Part shown: positions 25,510 to 34,127 of the stretch, piece after piece
Layout: every line of letters begins with the position of its first letter
How positions within the stretch are numbered: the stretch's first letter is position 1
From: VRUE01 sp963730315
Lineage (GTDB): Bacteria; Actinomycetota; Thermoleophilia; Solirubrobacterales; 70-9
Reading direction: 5' to 3'
DNA length: 64,000 nt
Assembly (NCBI GenBank): GCA_963730315.1
Contig: CAVSRD010000011.1
Location: 1 to 64,000 of the forward strand
The notes under the pieces: generated by a model
Told to the model about the DNA's origin: nothing
What the model saw: only the letters and a program-made list of their open reading frames with translations
The model's database searches: none
Translations under genes and position numbers: made by a program

Positions 25510-26340
25510 TCAGCCGCCTTCCGCGCTCGTCGTCGTCGAGGATTCGGGGGATTCGCCCGACGGGGCGGCTTTCGCCGAGGCTTCGCTCGACGCCGATTCC
25601 GCCTTTTCGGTCGCTGAGGGGACGGATTCGCCTTCCGTGGAGCCGGTCGTCGGGATCGGCGCCGCGTCGAAGGCGACGACGATCTCGAACTTGGCGATGA
25701 AGGCACGGGTGCGGCATTCGCCGCTCGACGAGCCGTCGCCGGAGGCCGAGCCGCCACCCGTCTGGCCGCCTTGCTGTTTTCCCAGTTCCGAGGACTGCAC
25801 GCCCACCCTGGTGACGCCGTCGATGTCCCTCAGCGCGGTCACGAAGCCGGCCACCGCTTCCTGTCCGGTTGCGCAACCGGACAGTTCGAGCGCCGGCCCG
25901 GGAATGGAGGACCGCATGTTGCCGCCGGAGGAGCCCCCAGACCCACCGCTGACATTGGCTTCCGGGGTCGCCGACGCGGTGAGGTCGACCAGCCAGACGT
26001 TGCTGGGTAGAACCAGCGACAGTTCGCGCATCACACGCTCCCAGTCGAAGCGACTGTCGGCAAGGCTCTGCACGGTCTCCACCCGCTGTTCGCTGATGCT
26101 GCGGAACTGTGTGTAGGAGGCGAGGCGCGTCGCCCTGGCCGCCGCCGCGGCGTCTTCGCGCTTCAGCTTCGCGACTTCGTCCTTGCGGTCGGAGACCTGA
26201 TTGTCCGTCAGGACCAGGGCGACGACGCCGATCAGCACGACGACCAGGGCGCCGAGCACGATGTAGGCGAGCGGGCCGGTGCGCAGCGGCGCCTGCTCGC
26301 CGCGGCGGTCCTCGGGGGGGATCAGGTTGACCGGTCGCAT
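25510..26340 (-). CDS. pilN: Type IV pilus assembly protein PilN
   Basis: A 276-residue membrane protein. The cytoplasmic N-terminus MRPVNLIPPEDRR contains the NLIP motif that binds PilM. A membrane helix (about 23-45) is followed by a coiled coil and the PilN core (FDWERVMRELSLVLPSNVWLVDLTAS, then VAGFVTALRDIDGVTRVGV). Both core halves are split by Gly/Ser-rich inserts, and a Ser/Ala/Glu tail of about 40 residues follows, making it longer than typical PilN (about 200). It lies 7 bp after pilM. Confidence 0.87.
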   Translation of the reverse strand: MRPVNLIPPEDRRGEQAPLRTGPLAYIVLGALVVVLIGVVALVLTDNQVSDRKDEVAKLKREDAAAAARATRLASYTQFRSISEQRVETVQSLADSRFDWERVMRELSLVLPSNVWLVDLTASATPEANVSGGSGGSSGGNMRSSIPGPALELSGCATGQEAVAGFVTALRDIDGVTRVGVQSSELGKQQGGQTGGGSASGDGSSSGECRTRAFIAKFEIVVAFDAAPIPTTGSTEGESVPSATEKAESASSEASAKAAPSGESPESSTTTSAEGG

Positions 26341-26347
26341 CTCGTCT

Positions 26348-27508
26348 CTAGTCCTCCAGGGCGAGGCCGAAGGGAAGGGTCAGCCGCGCCGCGTCGGCCT
26401 CCTCGAAGCCGGCCAGGGCGGCCGGGCGCGAGACGGCGATCGGCAAGCCGAGGCCGACCTCCATCCGCGGCCCGAGGCCGGTGATCGCGCTGCCCGGGCC
26501 GCAGAGGACAATCCGCTCGACCGGCAGCGCCCCCTCCTGGGCGCCGTAGTAGTCGAGCGAGAGGCGCAGCTCGTCGATCAGCGAGGTGACGCCCTCTTCC
26601 AGGGCGCGGCGCGCCTCTGCCACCGTCTCGGCGTCGCCCTCGAGCTGCTCCACCGGATGCTCAAGCCCAACGTGCGAGAGCCACTCCGTGGCATGCTCGG
26701 GGCTGAGGCCACCGGTGCTCGCCAGGCGCCCCGCGATCGACTCCAAGCCGGCGTACGAGACGCGGGTGAAGAGGCAGGAGTTGCCGCGCGCGACGGCGAG
26801 GTTGGTGACGTCGCCGAGACTGCAGTAGAGGGCGGCGCCGGGCGGGCGCGCGGAGTGCCCGGCGGGCTGCGCGGCGCCATCCGCGGCGCCCTCGCCGCCG
26901 TCGGCGGCAGTCTCGCCCGGGTAGGCCGTCTCCGCGGCACTTACACCGGCCACGTCGGCGGCGTTGAGGGCGCGGATCATGCCGAAAGCGGAGAGGTCGA
27001 CCCCGACCGGGTCGAGGCCGGCCCTGCGGATCGGCTCGATGAAGGAGGCGACCATGTCGCGCCGGGCGGCGACAACGATGACGTCGACCTGCGCGGTCCC
27101 GCCCTCCTCGGCCGGGACGCCGCCAACCACCTGGTGCTCGAGCACCGCCTGGTCGAGCGGCATCGGCACCTGCTCCTGGGCCTGGAAGCGGACCGCCGCC
27201 TCCATCTCCTTAGGGTCCTCGATTGCCGGCAGCCGCACCGTGCGGACCACGACCCGCTGGTTGCCGATCCCGAGCCTGACCCGCTTGGAGAGCCTGTGCT
27301 CGGCGAAGAGCGACTTGAGCGCCGCCGCCAGGCGCTCGGGGTCGAGCACCTCCCCGTCGTGGAAGGCACCGGGGTCGAGCGGGCCGATCGCCGAGGCGGT
27401 TACCTGCGCCAGCCCGTTTACCGAGACCTCGGTCGCGGCGATGCTCCCGGCCTCTATCTCGAGGCCGACGAGGCTCCCGGTTTGCTTGTGGGTGAGTTGG
27501 AAGCGCAT
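26348..27508 (-). CDS. pilM: Type IV pilus actin-like ATPase PilM
   Basis: A 386-residue cytoplasmic actin-fold protein of the pilus alignment complex. It begins with the nucleotide-binding GLEIEAGSIAATEV and has VRLGIGNQRVVVRTVRLPAI, the PilM-typical AVRFQAQEQVPMPLDQAV, VDLSAFGMIRAL, and IVLCGPGSAITGL. ATG 27508 is chosen because the conserved fold starts there; upstream codons are Arg/Pro-rich noise. The 133-bp gap to pilD contains an AT-rich patch but no promoter I can assign firmly. Confidence 0.88.
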   Translation of the reverse strand: MRFQLTHKQTGSLVGLEIEAGSIAATEVSVNGLAQVTASAIGPLDPGAFHDGEVLDPERLAAALKSLFAEHRLSKRVRLGIGNQRVVVRTVRLPAIEDPKEMEAAVRFQAQEQVPMPLDQAVLEHQVVGGVPAEEGGTAQVDVIVVAARRDMVASFIEPIRRAGLDPVGVDLSAFGMIRALNAADVAGVSAAETAYPGETAADGGEGAADGAAQPAGHSARPPGAALYCSLGDVTNLAVARGNSCLFTRVSYAGLESIAGRLASTGGLSPEHATEWLSHVGLEHPVEQLEGDAETVAEARRALEEGVTSLIDELRLSLDYYGAQEGALPVERIVLCGPGSAITGLGPRMEVGLGLPIAVSRPAALAGFEEADAARLTLPFGLALED

Positions 27509-27641
27509 GGGGGTCGGCCGGCGCGACCGCTGATGGCGCCCCGGCCATCTATGAATCGGCAGGGAGGCCGTCGACCTTTCGCCTTGCAACTACCCATTTA
27601 TTCCCAAACCTGGACGAACGGACGAGGCCGGCACCACCGCG

Positions 27642-28388
27642 TCAGAAAGCGCCCAGGTACCAGTCGACCAGCTGTTCGCCGGCCAGCAGGCCGACCACCC
27701 CGCCGAGGGCGAGGAAGGGGCCGAAGGGGATCGCCCGCTTGCGCGCCGCCGCGCCGTGGCGCACGACGATCGCCAGACCGACGAGCGAGCCGGCGAGCAG
27801 CGCGACGAACAGCGCCGGGGCGACGGCGCGGCCGAGGAAGAGACCCATCGTCGCCGCCAGCTTCACGTCGCCGAGCCCCATGCCGCGCGGATAGGCGAGA
27901 GCCGCGGCGAACAGCAGGCCGCCCGCCGCGGCGGCGGCGATCGCCCGCTCGGGCAGGCTGGCCGGGTCGGTCGCCGCGGCGATCGCCACCCCGAGCGCCG
28001 CGGCGGCGGCGAGGATCTTGTTCGGGATGATCCGCTGCTCGAGGTCGGTGAGAGTGACGGCGACGAGGGTGGAGACGAGGACGAGGCCGAGCGCCAGCTC
28101 GCCCGGTTCGCCCGCGAAGACCAGCGCCGTCGCCGCGAAGAGCAGCCCGAGGGCGAGCTCGGTCAGCGGGTAGCGCAAGGGGATCCGCTCGCCGCAACAG
28201 CGGCTTCGCCCGCGCAGCATCAGCCAGGAGAGAACCGGGACGTTGTCGTACGCGGCGATCTGGGCGCCGCAACGCGGGCAGCGCGAGCGTCCGCCGACGA
28301 TCGATTCGCCGCGCGGCACTCTGTGGCCGACCACGGTGAGGAAGCTGCCGAAGACCAGTCCGGCCGGGAAGAGGAGGATCGCTGGCAT
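27642..28388 (-). CDS. pilD: Prepilin peptidase/N-methylase PilD
   Basis: A 248-residue polytopic aspartyl protease that cleaves prepilins before Phe/Leu and methylates the new N-terminus. Catalytic aspartates are in TDLEQRIIPN and GLGDVKL. The cytoplasmic methylase loop has CPRCGAQIAAYDNVPVLSWLMLRGRSRCCGERI. In the second zinc pair the usual CxxC has become SxCC, shifting one ligand. ATG with upstream GAAAGAG at 28388 is preferred over the in-frame TTG at 28400. Substrates are the four pilin-like proteins encoded upstream. Confidence 0.9.
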   Translation of the reverse strand: MPAILLFPAGLVFGSFLTVVGHRVPRGESIVGGRSRCPRCGAQIAAYDNVPVLSWLMLRGRSRCCGERIPLRYPLTELALGLLFAATALVFAGEPGELALGLVLVSTLVAVTLTDLEQRIIPNKILAAAAALGVAIAAATDPASLPERAIAAAAAGGLLFAAALAYPRGMGLGDVKLAATMGLFLGRAVAPALFVALLAGSLVGLAIVVRHGAAARKRAIPFGPFLALGGVVGLLAGEQLVDWYLGAF

Positions 28389-28476
28389 CGTCTCTTTCAA
28401 GTGGCGGCCGCGTGGATCGTGGCCGCCACCCGTATCGGCGTGTCCGCGGAAGCGGTTTAGCCGCGGTGGCGGGCGC

Positions 28477-29847
28477 TCACGGCCAGGTCGGCAGCGTGCC
28501 GGTGGTCCCCAGGGAGAGGCGGCTGTCGAAGCTCGGCTCGTCGTAGAGGGTCTGGATCCCGCTGCCCGAGCCGGCGTCGACGCTGAGCGCCAGCCCGAGG
28601 CGCGAGCCCTGTGGCACGGGGATCTCGCCTTCGCCGGTGGCGAGATCGACCGAGACGGTCAGCTCGGTCCAGCCCGAGCTGGGCCAGGTCGCTCGGCTGT
28701 AGGTGACGTACGGCAGGCTTTCGAAGGGGTGGGTCAGTGCCGTATCGGTGCCCCCTTCGCGCACGAACAGCCAGATGCAGATCGTCGCCGGGTAGACGCC
28801 GTGTTCGATCGACTGGGTCCAGAGGCTGACGTTGGCTTCCCCGGTCAATTCCAGGTCCGCGGTGTTGACCGGCGGCGTGATCCACTTGTGCAGCTGCTGG
28901 AACAGCGTCGCGTCGGCGTCGGGTTCGCTCGCCACTTCGGTGGCCGGCATCGCGCCGCATTCGCTGCCGACCTTGACCTGCAGCCCCTTGTCGAAGTCCG
29001 GGTCGGTTTCCGGCTCGACATCGGTCGCGTAGTCGTAGACGGGGTTCTCATCGGAGAGAACCGGCGCTTCCGGCCAGAGCAGGTCGGGGGCGCCCGGTTC
29101 GTTGCCGTTCTTCGTGCCGTCGGCACAGACCCCGCGCGTGTTGTGGGCGAGGTGGTCGCCCACAGCCCCCCTTTCGGCGGGCGTCTGCGGTTCGGTCGCG
29201 TCGCAGGTCGTGTCGGTGAGCCAGAGGATCCACGTCGTTACCGTGCCGCCGCCCGGCGCCGGCCCGGGGTTTTCGGGAGGCTCCGCTTCCGGGTCGAGGA
29301 ACTGGCTCTGGATTTCCTGGTAGCGCCGGTTTGCGCCGCCGGCCGAGGTCGAGTCGAGCCTGACGACGACGATCACGCGTTTCAGGAAGTCGCCGTTGGT
29401 GCAGGTCGCTTCCGGGCAGGCGGCCCAGACCACGTAGCGGTAGATCGAGCCCTTGACGTTTTCGACCTGGAAGGGTTCGGGCCCGGGGGCGACCGAGCCT
29501 TCCAGCACAAGCGGCCTCAGTCCGGTCCCGTCCCGCTTGGTGTAGAAGGCGGTGGCGGAGACGCGCGAGTTGGGGTTGTTCTCGCCGCTTTCGTGCGAGG
29601 GCAGGCCGCTCAGCCCGATCTTCCCGTAGGGCAGTTCGCGGATCTTCTCCATTTCCCGCTGCATCACGTCGTTTACGACCTGGCTCTGCTCGGCGCGGAA
29701 GGTGTTGCGGGTCGCGGCATCGACGATGCCGAGCACGCCGAGGCTGCCGATCACCAGGATGATCCCCGCGACCACGACCTCGATCACGGTCAGGCCTTCC
29801 TCTCCCCCGCCGAGCCGCGCGGCTGCTCTGCGCAGCGCAGCCACCAT
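28477..29847 (-). CDS. Large minor pilin with class III signal
   Basis: A 456-residue prepilin-like protein. The class III signal GGGEEGLTVIEVVVAGIIL places the PilD site after Gly18 with Glu at +5. The first half resembles PilV-type minor pilins. The second half (from about 280) is a beta-rich, Cys-containing ectodomain ending VDAGSGSGIQTLYDEPSFDS, which resembles a carbohydrate- or adhesin-type beta-sandwich. Its size suggests a pilus-tip adhesin. It starts at ATG 29847, overlapping the upstream stop by one base. Confidence 0.75.
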   Translation of the reverse strand: MVAALRRAAARLGGGEEGLTVIEVVVAGIILVIGSLGVLGIVDAATRNTFRAEQSQVVNDVMQREMEKIRELPYGKIGLSGLPSHESGENNPNSRVSATAFYTKRDGTGLRPLVLEGSVAPGPEPFQVENVKGSIYRYVVWAACPEATCTNGDFLKRVIVVVRLDSTSAGGANRRYQEIQSQFLDPEAEPPENPGPAPGGGTVTTWILWLTDTTCDATEPQTPAERGAVGDHLAHNTRGVCADGTKNGNEPGAPDLLWPEAPVLSDENPVYDYATDVEPETDPDFDKGLQVKVGSECGAMPATEVASEPDADATLFQQLHKWITPPVNTADLELTGEANVSLWTQSIEHGVYPATICIWLFVREGGTDTALTHPFESLPYVTYSRATWPSSGWTELTVSVDLATGEGEIPVPQGSRLGLALSVDAGSGSGIQTLYDEPSFDSRLSLGTTGTLPTWP

Positions 29848-30416
29848 CACGACCCCCCGTTGCGCAGCGCGGCCCCGTCGGCGATCGTCACCGGCCCGCC
29901 TTCGCGCGTGGCGAAGGAGAGCTCCACGCCGACGTAACCTGGCCCGGCTTCCGGTTCGCTCGGCTGCGAGTAGCTGAACACCTGATCCGAGGCGAGGCCG
30001 CTGACCACCTGCACGGCGGGGCCGGGCGAGCTGCCGTCGGGTTGTGCCACCGTGCGCCGGCATTCGCCTTCTTCGCAGGCATAAGTCACGCGGCAGGCGA
30101 TCGCTTCTCCCGCCGCCCCACCGCCGCAGGTGGACCGGTCGACGTAGGTGATCAGCGAGAGTTCGTCGGCGGCGGCGGTCAAGACGTCGGATCCCTGCCG
30201 CAGCTCCCGGGTCATCCGTTCGAGCGTGACCCGTCCCTGCTGGATCGCCGTCACCTTGGAGCTGGTCCGCGGCTCGCTGCGCACCGCGCCGACGAAGACC
30301 ATCACCGCCCCGCCCAGCACGACCATCGCCATCGTCGACGCGACCAGCAGCTCGATCAGGGTGAAGCCCCTCTCGCACCGGTGCAGCCCGCCGGCAATGT
30401 CACCGACCGCGCCCAT
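29847..30416 (-). CDS. Minor pilin (PilW/GspJ-like)
   Basis: A 189-residue prepilin. The class III signal HRCERGFTLIELLVASTMAMVVLGGAVMVF has cleavage after Gly17 and Glu at +5, followed by a PilW/GspJ-like ectodomain with QGRVTLERMTRELRQGSDVL and four Cys residues that may form disulfides. It is placed between two other pilin-like genes with 3 bp or less of spacing, consistent with a tip or priming complex. Confidence 0.82.
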   Translation of the reverse strand: MGAVGDIAGGLHRCERGFTLIELLVASTMAMVVLGGAVMVFVGAVRSEPRTSSKVTAIQQGRVTLERMTRELRQGSDVLTAAADELSLITYVDRSTCGGGAAGEAIACRVTYACEEGECRRTVAQPDGSSPGPAVQVVSGLASDQVFSYSQPSEPEAGPGYVGVELSFATREGGPVTIADGAALRNGGS

Positions 30417-30419
30417 CCC

Positions 30420-31850
30420 TCAGCAGCCTTCGTTGGGTGCGCCGGTCGGGGGCTCCGCGGTGCAGTCGACAAAGCGGCTCACTTCGTAGTGCGGCGCGGT
30501 CAGCGGCAAGTAGAATTCGTCCACCCCGCTGCCGGTCCACACTTGGGCGTTCGAGTCCAGATGCACCGTGCTGCCGGCCATCGCACCGCAGAACGACGTG
30601 TTGCTTTCCATTTCGATGTCGGTGTAGGGGGCGTACATGATGAAGTTCTGCTCGCAGAGCACCGGGTCTTTGATCGTGGATTCGCTCCTCAGGAGGATGT
30701 TCGTCTCCAGGTTCGGCGAGCCGACGAAGAGCAGCGCCAAGTCGCTCGACTTCCCGGATACAGGGGTGATGCGGGCGTTGGAGCGCAGTTCGAGCTGCGT
30801 CACGCCGCTTTCGTACCCGCATGCCTCGGGCGAGTCGAAGTAGATCAGCACTTCCGACCCGGCAGCGACGTAGAGCGAGCTGTTGCTGTCCAGGGTCAGT
30901 TTGCATAAGCTGTAGACGGAACCGGCCAGCGTCACGGAGCTGTTGCTTCCGACCTCCAGTTCGCGCGTGCCGCATGAGTTGTCTTCTTTGCCGGTGCCGT
31001 TGTGGCCGTCGAAGCAGGCGGTGTTTTTGTTGCCGCTGATCCGGTCCTCGGTGAAGAGCCGGCCGTTGTCGTTTTCGGTCGGCGCGTCACCCTGGTTGAC
31101 CGGGGGAAGGTCGATTTCTTCTTCCCCCGGTTCGCCCCCCGCGACTTCGCATTCGACGTCGGTGAAGTAGCCGCCGCCGCCTTGCTTTTCGTGGCCGACG
31201 CCGACGGTCGCCGTGCCGCACTGGTCGGCGTTTTCTTCGATCACGAGGTTGCCGTTGGTCGCGGAACCCGCGTGGATCTGCGCGTTCTGGTCCAGTCCGA
31301 TCCATTCTTTGGACTGCACGGTCGCGTTGAGGAAGATGTCCTGGCCGGCGGAAGAGCTCGCGGTGACATCGACGCGTCGCGTCACCCCGGAGAGGGTGCC
31401 CACCGAGACGACCTCCACTTCGGTCCAGGCGATTTTGCCGCTGGGCATTTCGGTGCCGGTGGGCTTGACGCGGTAGGCGACGGAGGCGCCGTTGACCGTG
31501 CCGCTGGCTTCCGGGCACCAGCCTTCGGCGTCCGGCGCCGTGCCGCCTACAGGCACGCACGCCGCGGTCTCCGAGGCGACCCCATAGTGGTTGAACCGGA
31601 GCAGAGCCTGTTCGACTCCCGACTCCGCGACCCCCAGCGCCGACTTCACGTCCTGGTCCCGCACCGTGCCCCTCTGCCCCCCGATCGAGGCGGTCACCGC
31701 GGCGCCCGCAAGCGCCATCGCCGCGAGCAGCATCAGGGTCACGGTCGGCACCGCGAAACCCCGCTCGGACGCGAGGTCGCGGCGCAGGTCGCCCGCCCGG
31801 CTCGGCAGAGCCCGGCCTACGGCGGCGTGGAATCGGCTGCGCGAAGGCAT
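30420..31850 (-). CDS. PilX-like pilus protein
   Basis: A 476-residue protein with an N-terminal PilX-type membrane helix (SERGFAVPTVTLMLLAAMALAGAAV, about 28-55) and the following GQRGTVRDQDVKSALGVAESGVEQAL typical of PilX_N. It lacks Glu at +5, as PilX-type proteins often do. The long C-terminal part (about 160-470) is Asn/Ser/Gly-rich with repeated LxSNS/ExxSNS motifs, probably a beta-helix. GAGGGG precedes the ATG at 31850. It lies 116 bp downstream of the strong pilA terminator, so it may depend on read-through or its own promoter. Confidence 0.75.
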   Translation of the reverse strand: MPSRSRFHAAVGRALPSRAGDLRRDLASERGFAVPTVTLMLLAAMALAGAAVTASIGGQRGTVRDQDVKSALGVAESGVEQALLRFNHYGVASETAACVPVGGTAPDAEGWCPEASGTVNGASVAYRVKPTGTEMPSGKIAWTEVEVVSVGTLSGVTRRVDVTASSSAGQDIFLNATVQSKEWIGLDQNAQIHAGSATNGNLVIEENADQCGTATVGVGHEKQGGGGYFTDVECEVAGGEPGEEEIDLPPVNQGDAPTENDNGRLFTEDRISGNKNTACFDGHNGTGKEDNSCGTRELEVGSNSSVTLAGSVYSLCKLTLDSNSSLYVAAGSEVLIYFDSPEACGYESGVTQLELRSNARITPVSGKSSDLALLFVGSPNLETNILLRSESTIKDPVLCEQNFIMYAPYTDIEMESNTSFCGAMAGSTVHLDSNAQVWTGSGVDEFYLPLTAPHYEVSRFVDCTAEPPTGAPNEGC

Positions 31851-31960
31851 CTGCCCCTCATAGATCGAGCGCAGGAGGCTGCGGCTTGAGCGCCGGATGC
31901 GCGCGGGCGCGAGGCGGGCGCTTGCCCCTGGACGGATCGGCCACCGCCTGGGCCTTAAAA

Positions 31961-31994
31961 ATAGGTAAAGGGCGGGCCCGAAGGCCCGCCCTTT
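31961..31994 (-). terminator. Intrinsic terminator after pilA
   Basis: On the minus strand AAAGGGCGGGCC pairs perfectly over 12 bp with GGCCCGCCCTTT around a TTCG tetraloop (31967-31994), followed within a few bases by TATTTTT. It is the strongest hairpin in the window and separates pilA, expected at high level, from the downstream minor-pilin genes. Confidence 0.85.
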
Positions 31995-32044
31995 GGGTTG
32001 CCAGTGCCAGCCGATGCGCTGGCCAGCGTGGCTACGTCAGGCGA

Positions 32045-32530
32045 CTATTTGCTCCAGTCTTTGCCTTCCGGGCAACCCCCGCGGTTTTCCTGTTCGCATG
32101 AGAACGTAGCTATACCTGAGCCTTCTTCACGGGCGATGGAAAACGTGTTTTCGGTCTTCGGCGAGGTGACGGTCACCGTGTACCCGCCGCCCCCGGCCGT
32201 TGCTTCAGCTTTCGAGAGGTACGGGGTATCTGGGCTTACTGCGTCGTTGATCGTCTCCTCGATTTTGTGGAGTTTTTCTGCATCGACTGCAGTGTATTTC
32301 CCGCCGTGTTCGGTCGAGTAGGTCTCCATCGCGGTCTCGGCCGTGCGGGCCATCGACTTGGCCTGCGCGTCGCTCGCCTTCTCCCGCTGGTTGAAGAACG
32401 CGGGGATGGCGATCGCGGCGAGGATGCCGAGGATCAGCATGACGACGAGGAGCTCGATCAGCGTGAAGCCGGCCTCCCCTTCGCCGTTGAGCCGGGCGCC
32501 TACCTTGGCCCGGAGATTCTGGAGAAACAT
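32045..32530 (-). CDS. pilA: Major type IV pilin PilA
   Basis: A 161-residue prepilin. The leader MFLQNLRAKVGARLNGEGEAG ends at the PilD site before FTLIELLVVMLILGILAAIAIPAF, the textbook class III helix with Glu at +5. The mature pilin is about 140 residues with one C-terminal Cys pair (FSCEQENRGGC). A strong Shine-Dalgarno sequence (AGGAGGT) lies 6 nt before ATG 32530. It is alone between a c-di-GMP riboswitch upstream and an intrinsic terminator downstream, so it is controlled separately from the rest of the pilus locus. Confidence 0.95.
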   Translation of the reverse strand: MFLQNLRAKVGARLNGEGEAGFTLIELLVVMLILGILAAIAIPAFFNQREKASDAQAKSMARTAETAMETYSTEHGGKYTAVDAEKLHKIEETINDAVSPDTPYLSKAEATAGGGGYTVTVTSPKTENTFSIAREEGSGIATFSCEQENRGGCPEGKDWSK

Positions 32531-32600
32531 TAGTGACCTCCTGTGGTCCCAATCGTTTGCGCCAGAGCCCCGTCGCGAGAAGCCACGTGGTGTCTGTCGA

Positions 32601-32688
32601 CCCCGGTGGTAGCCCGGCCGACTTCCGTGCAGAAGTCCCGGCGGCTTTGCGCCCCCGCCTCACGACGGGTTTGCCTTTTGCACCGAGG
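32601..32688 (-). ncRNA. c-di-GMP-I (GEMM-I) riboswitch in the pilA leader
   Basis: The minus-strand RNA shows the GEMM-I aptamer. P1 is CCUCGGUG/CACCGGGG (8 bp, one wobble). The core AAGGCAAACC is followed by P2 CCCGUC/GGCGGG closed by a GUGA (GNRA) loop. The hallmark CGCAAAGCC is followed by P3 with ACUUC/GAAGU, then GGCCGGGCUACC. The base corresponding to G20 of the Vibrio Vc2 RNA is G, favouring c-di-GMP over cAMP-GMP. It ends 70 nt before the pilA start. No terminator lies between, so control is probably at ribosome binding. The remaining gap 32531-32879 holds no gene. Confidence 0.88.
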
Positions 32689-32879
32689 CGCTGGCAGATT
32701 CATCACCAGGCCCTAATCGGCCGCACCCCCGATCCCTAAATCCTCGAAATTTGGGCTTCGTAGTGCGAAAACTCAGGTTCGTGGCCGACTGTGGGCGTGG
32801 TGCGCCAAATAACCCGTAACCCACACGGCCGCGCGCTCGCGCACGCGTCGAGTGCCGATTCCCGGGGCGGTCCCGGCCC

Positions 32880-34124
32880 CTACCGGATCTTTTCGTACAG
32901 GCTGAAGATCGGCAGGTACATCGAGACCACGATGAAGCCGACCACGCCGCCGACGAAGACGATCATCAGCGGCTCGATCAGCGAGGTGAGGGCTTTGACC
33001 TTTGCGTCGACCTCGGTCTCGTAGAAGTCGGCGATCTTGCTGAGCATCTGCTCGAGCTGGCCGGTTTCCTCGCCGACCGCGACCATGTGGCCGACCATCG
33101 GTGGGAATACGGGGTTGCGCTCGATCGGCCCGGCCAGCGAGCCGCCCCGCTTGGCCGCCGCGTAGAGGTCTTCCATCGATTGCTCGACGACGACGTTGCC
33201 GGCCGTTTCGCCGGTCAGTTTGATCGCCTGGAGCATCGGCACGCCGGCCGAGACCGCGCCCGAGAAGGTGCGCGACCAGCGGGCCAGCGCCACCTTCTGG
33301 ATCACGTCGCCGATCCGGAACGGGATGCGCAGCTTGAATCGGTCCCAGACCTCCTTGCCGCGATCGGTCCGCTTCCAGCGGAAGAAGCCGACGGCTGCGA
33401 GGATCAGCGCCGGGATGATGATGAACCAGTAGCCGGTGATCGCGTCGGATGCGCTGACGCAGACCTGGGTCGGCAGCGGCAGCGCAGCGCTTTCTCCGGG
33501 GTGTTCTTCGGCCAGTTCTTCGAACACCGTGGCGAAGACGGGGATCACGAAGGCGACCACGCCGATCAGCGCCAGGGTCGCGAAGCCGAAGACCAGAACC
33601 GGGTAGGTGAGCGCCGATTTGACCTGGCGCCGCAGCGCGTCGGCCTTCTCCACCTGGTAGGCGATCCGGTCGAGCGCGTCCTCCAGCCGCCCCGATTCCT
33701 CGCCGGAGCGGACCATCGCCCGGTAGAGGCGGTCGAAGACCTCCGGGTGGCGCTCCATCCCCTGCTCCAGGGTGCTGCCGGCCTCGACGTCGGCCCGCAC
33801 CCCGGCGGTCGCCTCGCGGATCCTCTCGTCCTGGGTCTGCTCCTCCAGGGTGTGCAGGGTGCGCAGCATCGGCATCCCGGAGGCGATCAGGGTCGCGAAC
33901 TGGCGCGAGAAGACCGCCAGCTCGCGCACATCGACGCCCTTCCAGCGCCTGAACAGGTTCTCGAGCGCGAACGGCTCGCGCTTCTCGCTGACGTCGAGGA
34001 CGATCAGGCCGCGCTGGCGCAGCTGCTCGCTGACCTGCGCCTTCGACTCGGCCTCGACCTCGCCCGCGGTCGCCGCGCCGGCCACGTCCATCGCCCGGAA
34101 GGCGAAGGTGGTCGCGGAGGCCAT
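32880..34124 (-). CDS. pilC: Type IV pilus inner-membrane platform protein PilC
   Basis: A 414-residue GspF-family platform protein with two repeated cytoplasmic GspF domains (about 65-190 and 270-390) and three membrane helices. Signatures include FSRQFATLIASGMPMLRTLHTLEEQ, VKSALTYPVLVFGFA, WSRTFSGAVSAGVPMLQAI, and the terminal MIVFVGGVVGFIVVSMYLPIFSLYEKI. It transmits the motions of PilB and PilT to pilin in the membrane. It starts 3 bp after the pilT stop; pilB-pilT-pilC form one run. Confidence 0.93.
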   Translation of the reverse strand: MASATTFAFRAMDVAGAATAGEVEAESKAQVSEQLRQRGLIVLDVSEKREPFALENLFRRWKGVDVRELAVFSRQFATLIASGMPMLRTLHTLEEQTQDERIREATAGVRADVEAGSTLEQGMERHPEVFDRLYRAMVRSGEESGRLEDALDRIAYQVEKADALRRQVKSALTYPVLVFGFATLALIGVVAFVIPVFATVFEELAEEHPGESAALPLPTQVCVSASDAITGYWFIIIPALILAAVGFFRWKRTDRGKEVWDRFKLRIPFRIGDVIQKVALARWSRTFSGAVSAGVPMLQAIKLTGETAGNVVVEQSMEDLYAAAKRGGSLAGPIERNPVFPPMVGHMVAVGEETGQLEQMLSKIADFYETEVDAKVKALTSLIEPLMIVFVGGVVGFIVVSMYLPIFSLYEKIR

Positions 34125-34127
34125 CGG

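Noticed and set aside
27509..27641. Possible second c-di-GMP riboswitch in the pilM leader (contains AAGGCGAAAGG)
   Set aside because: It lacks the CGCAAAGCC core, the GGCAAACC segment and a closing P1 helix.
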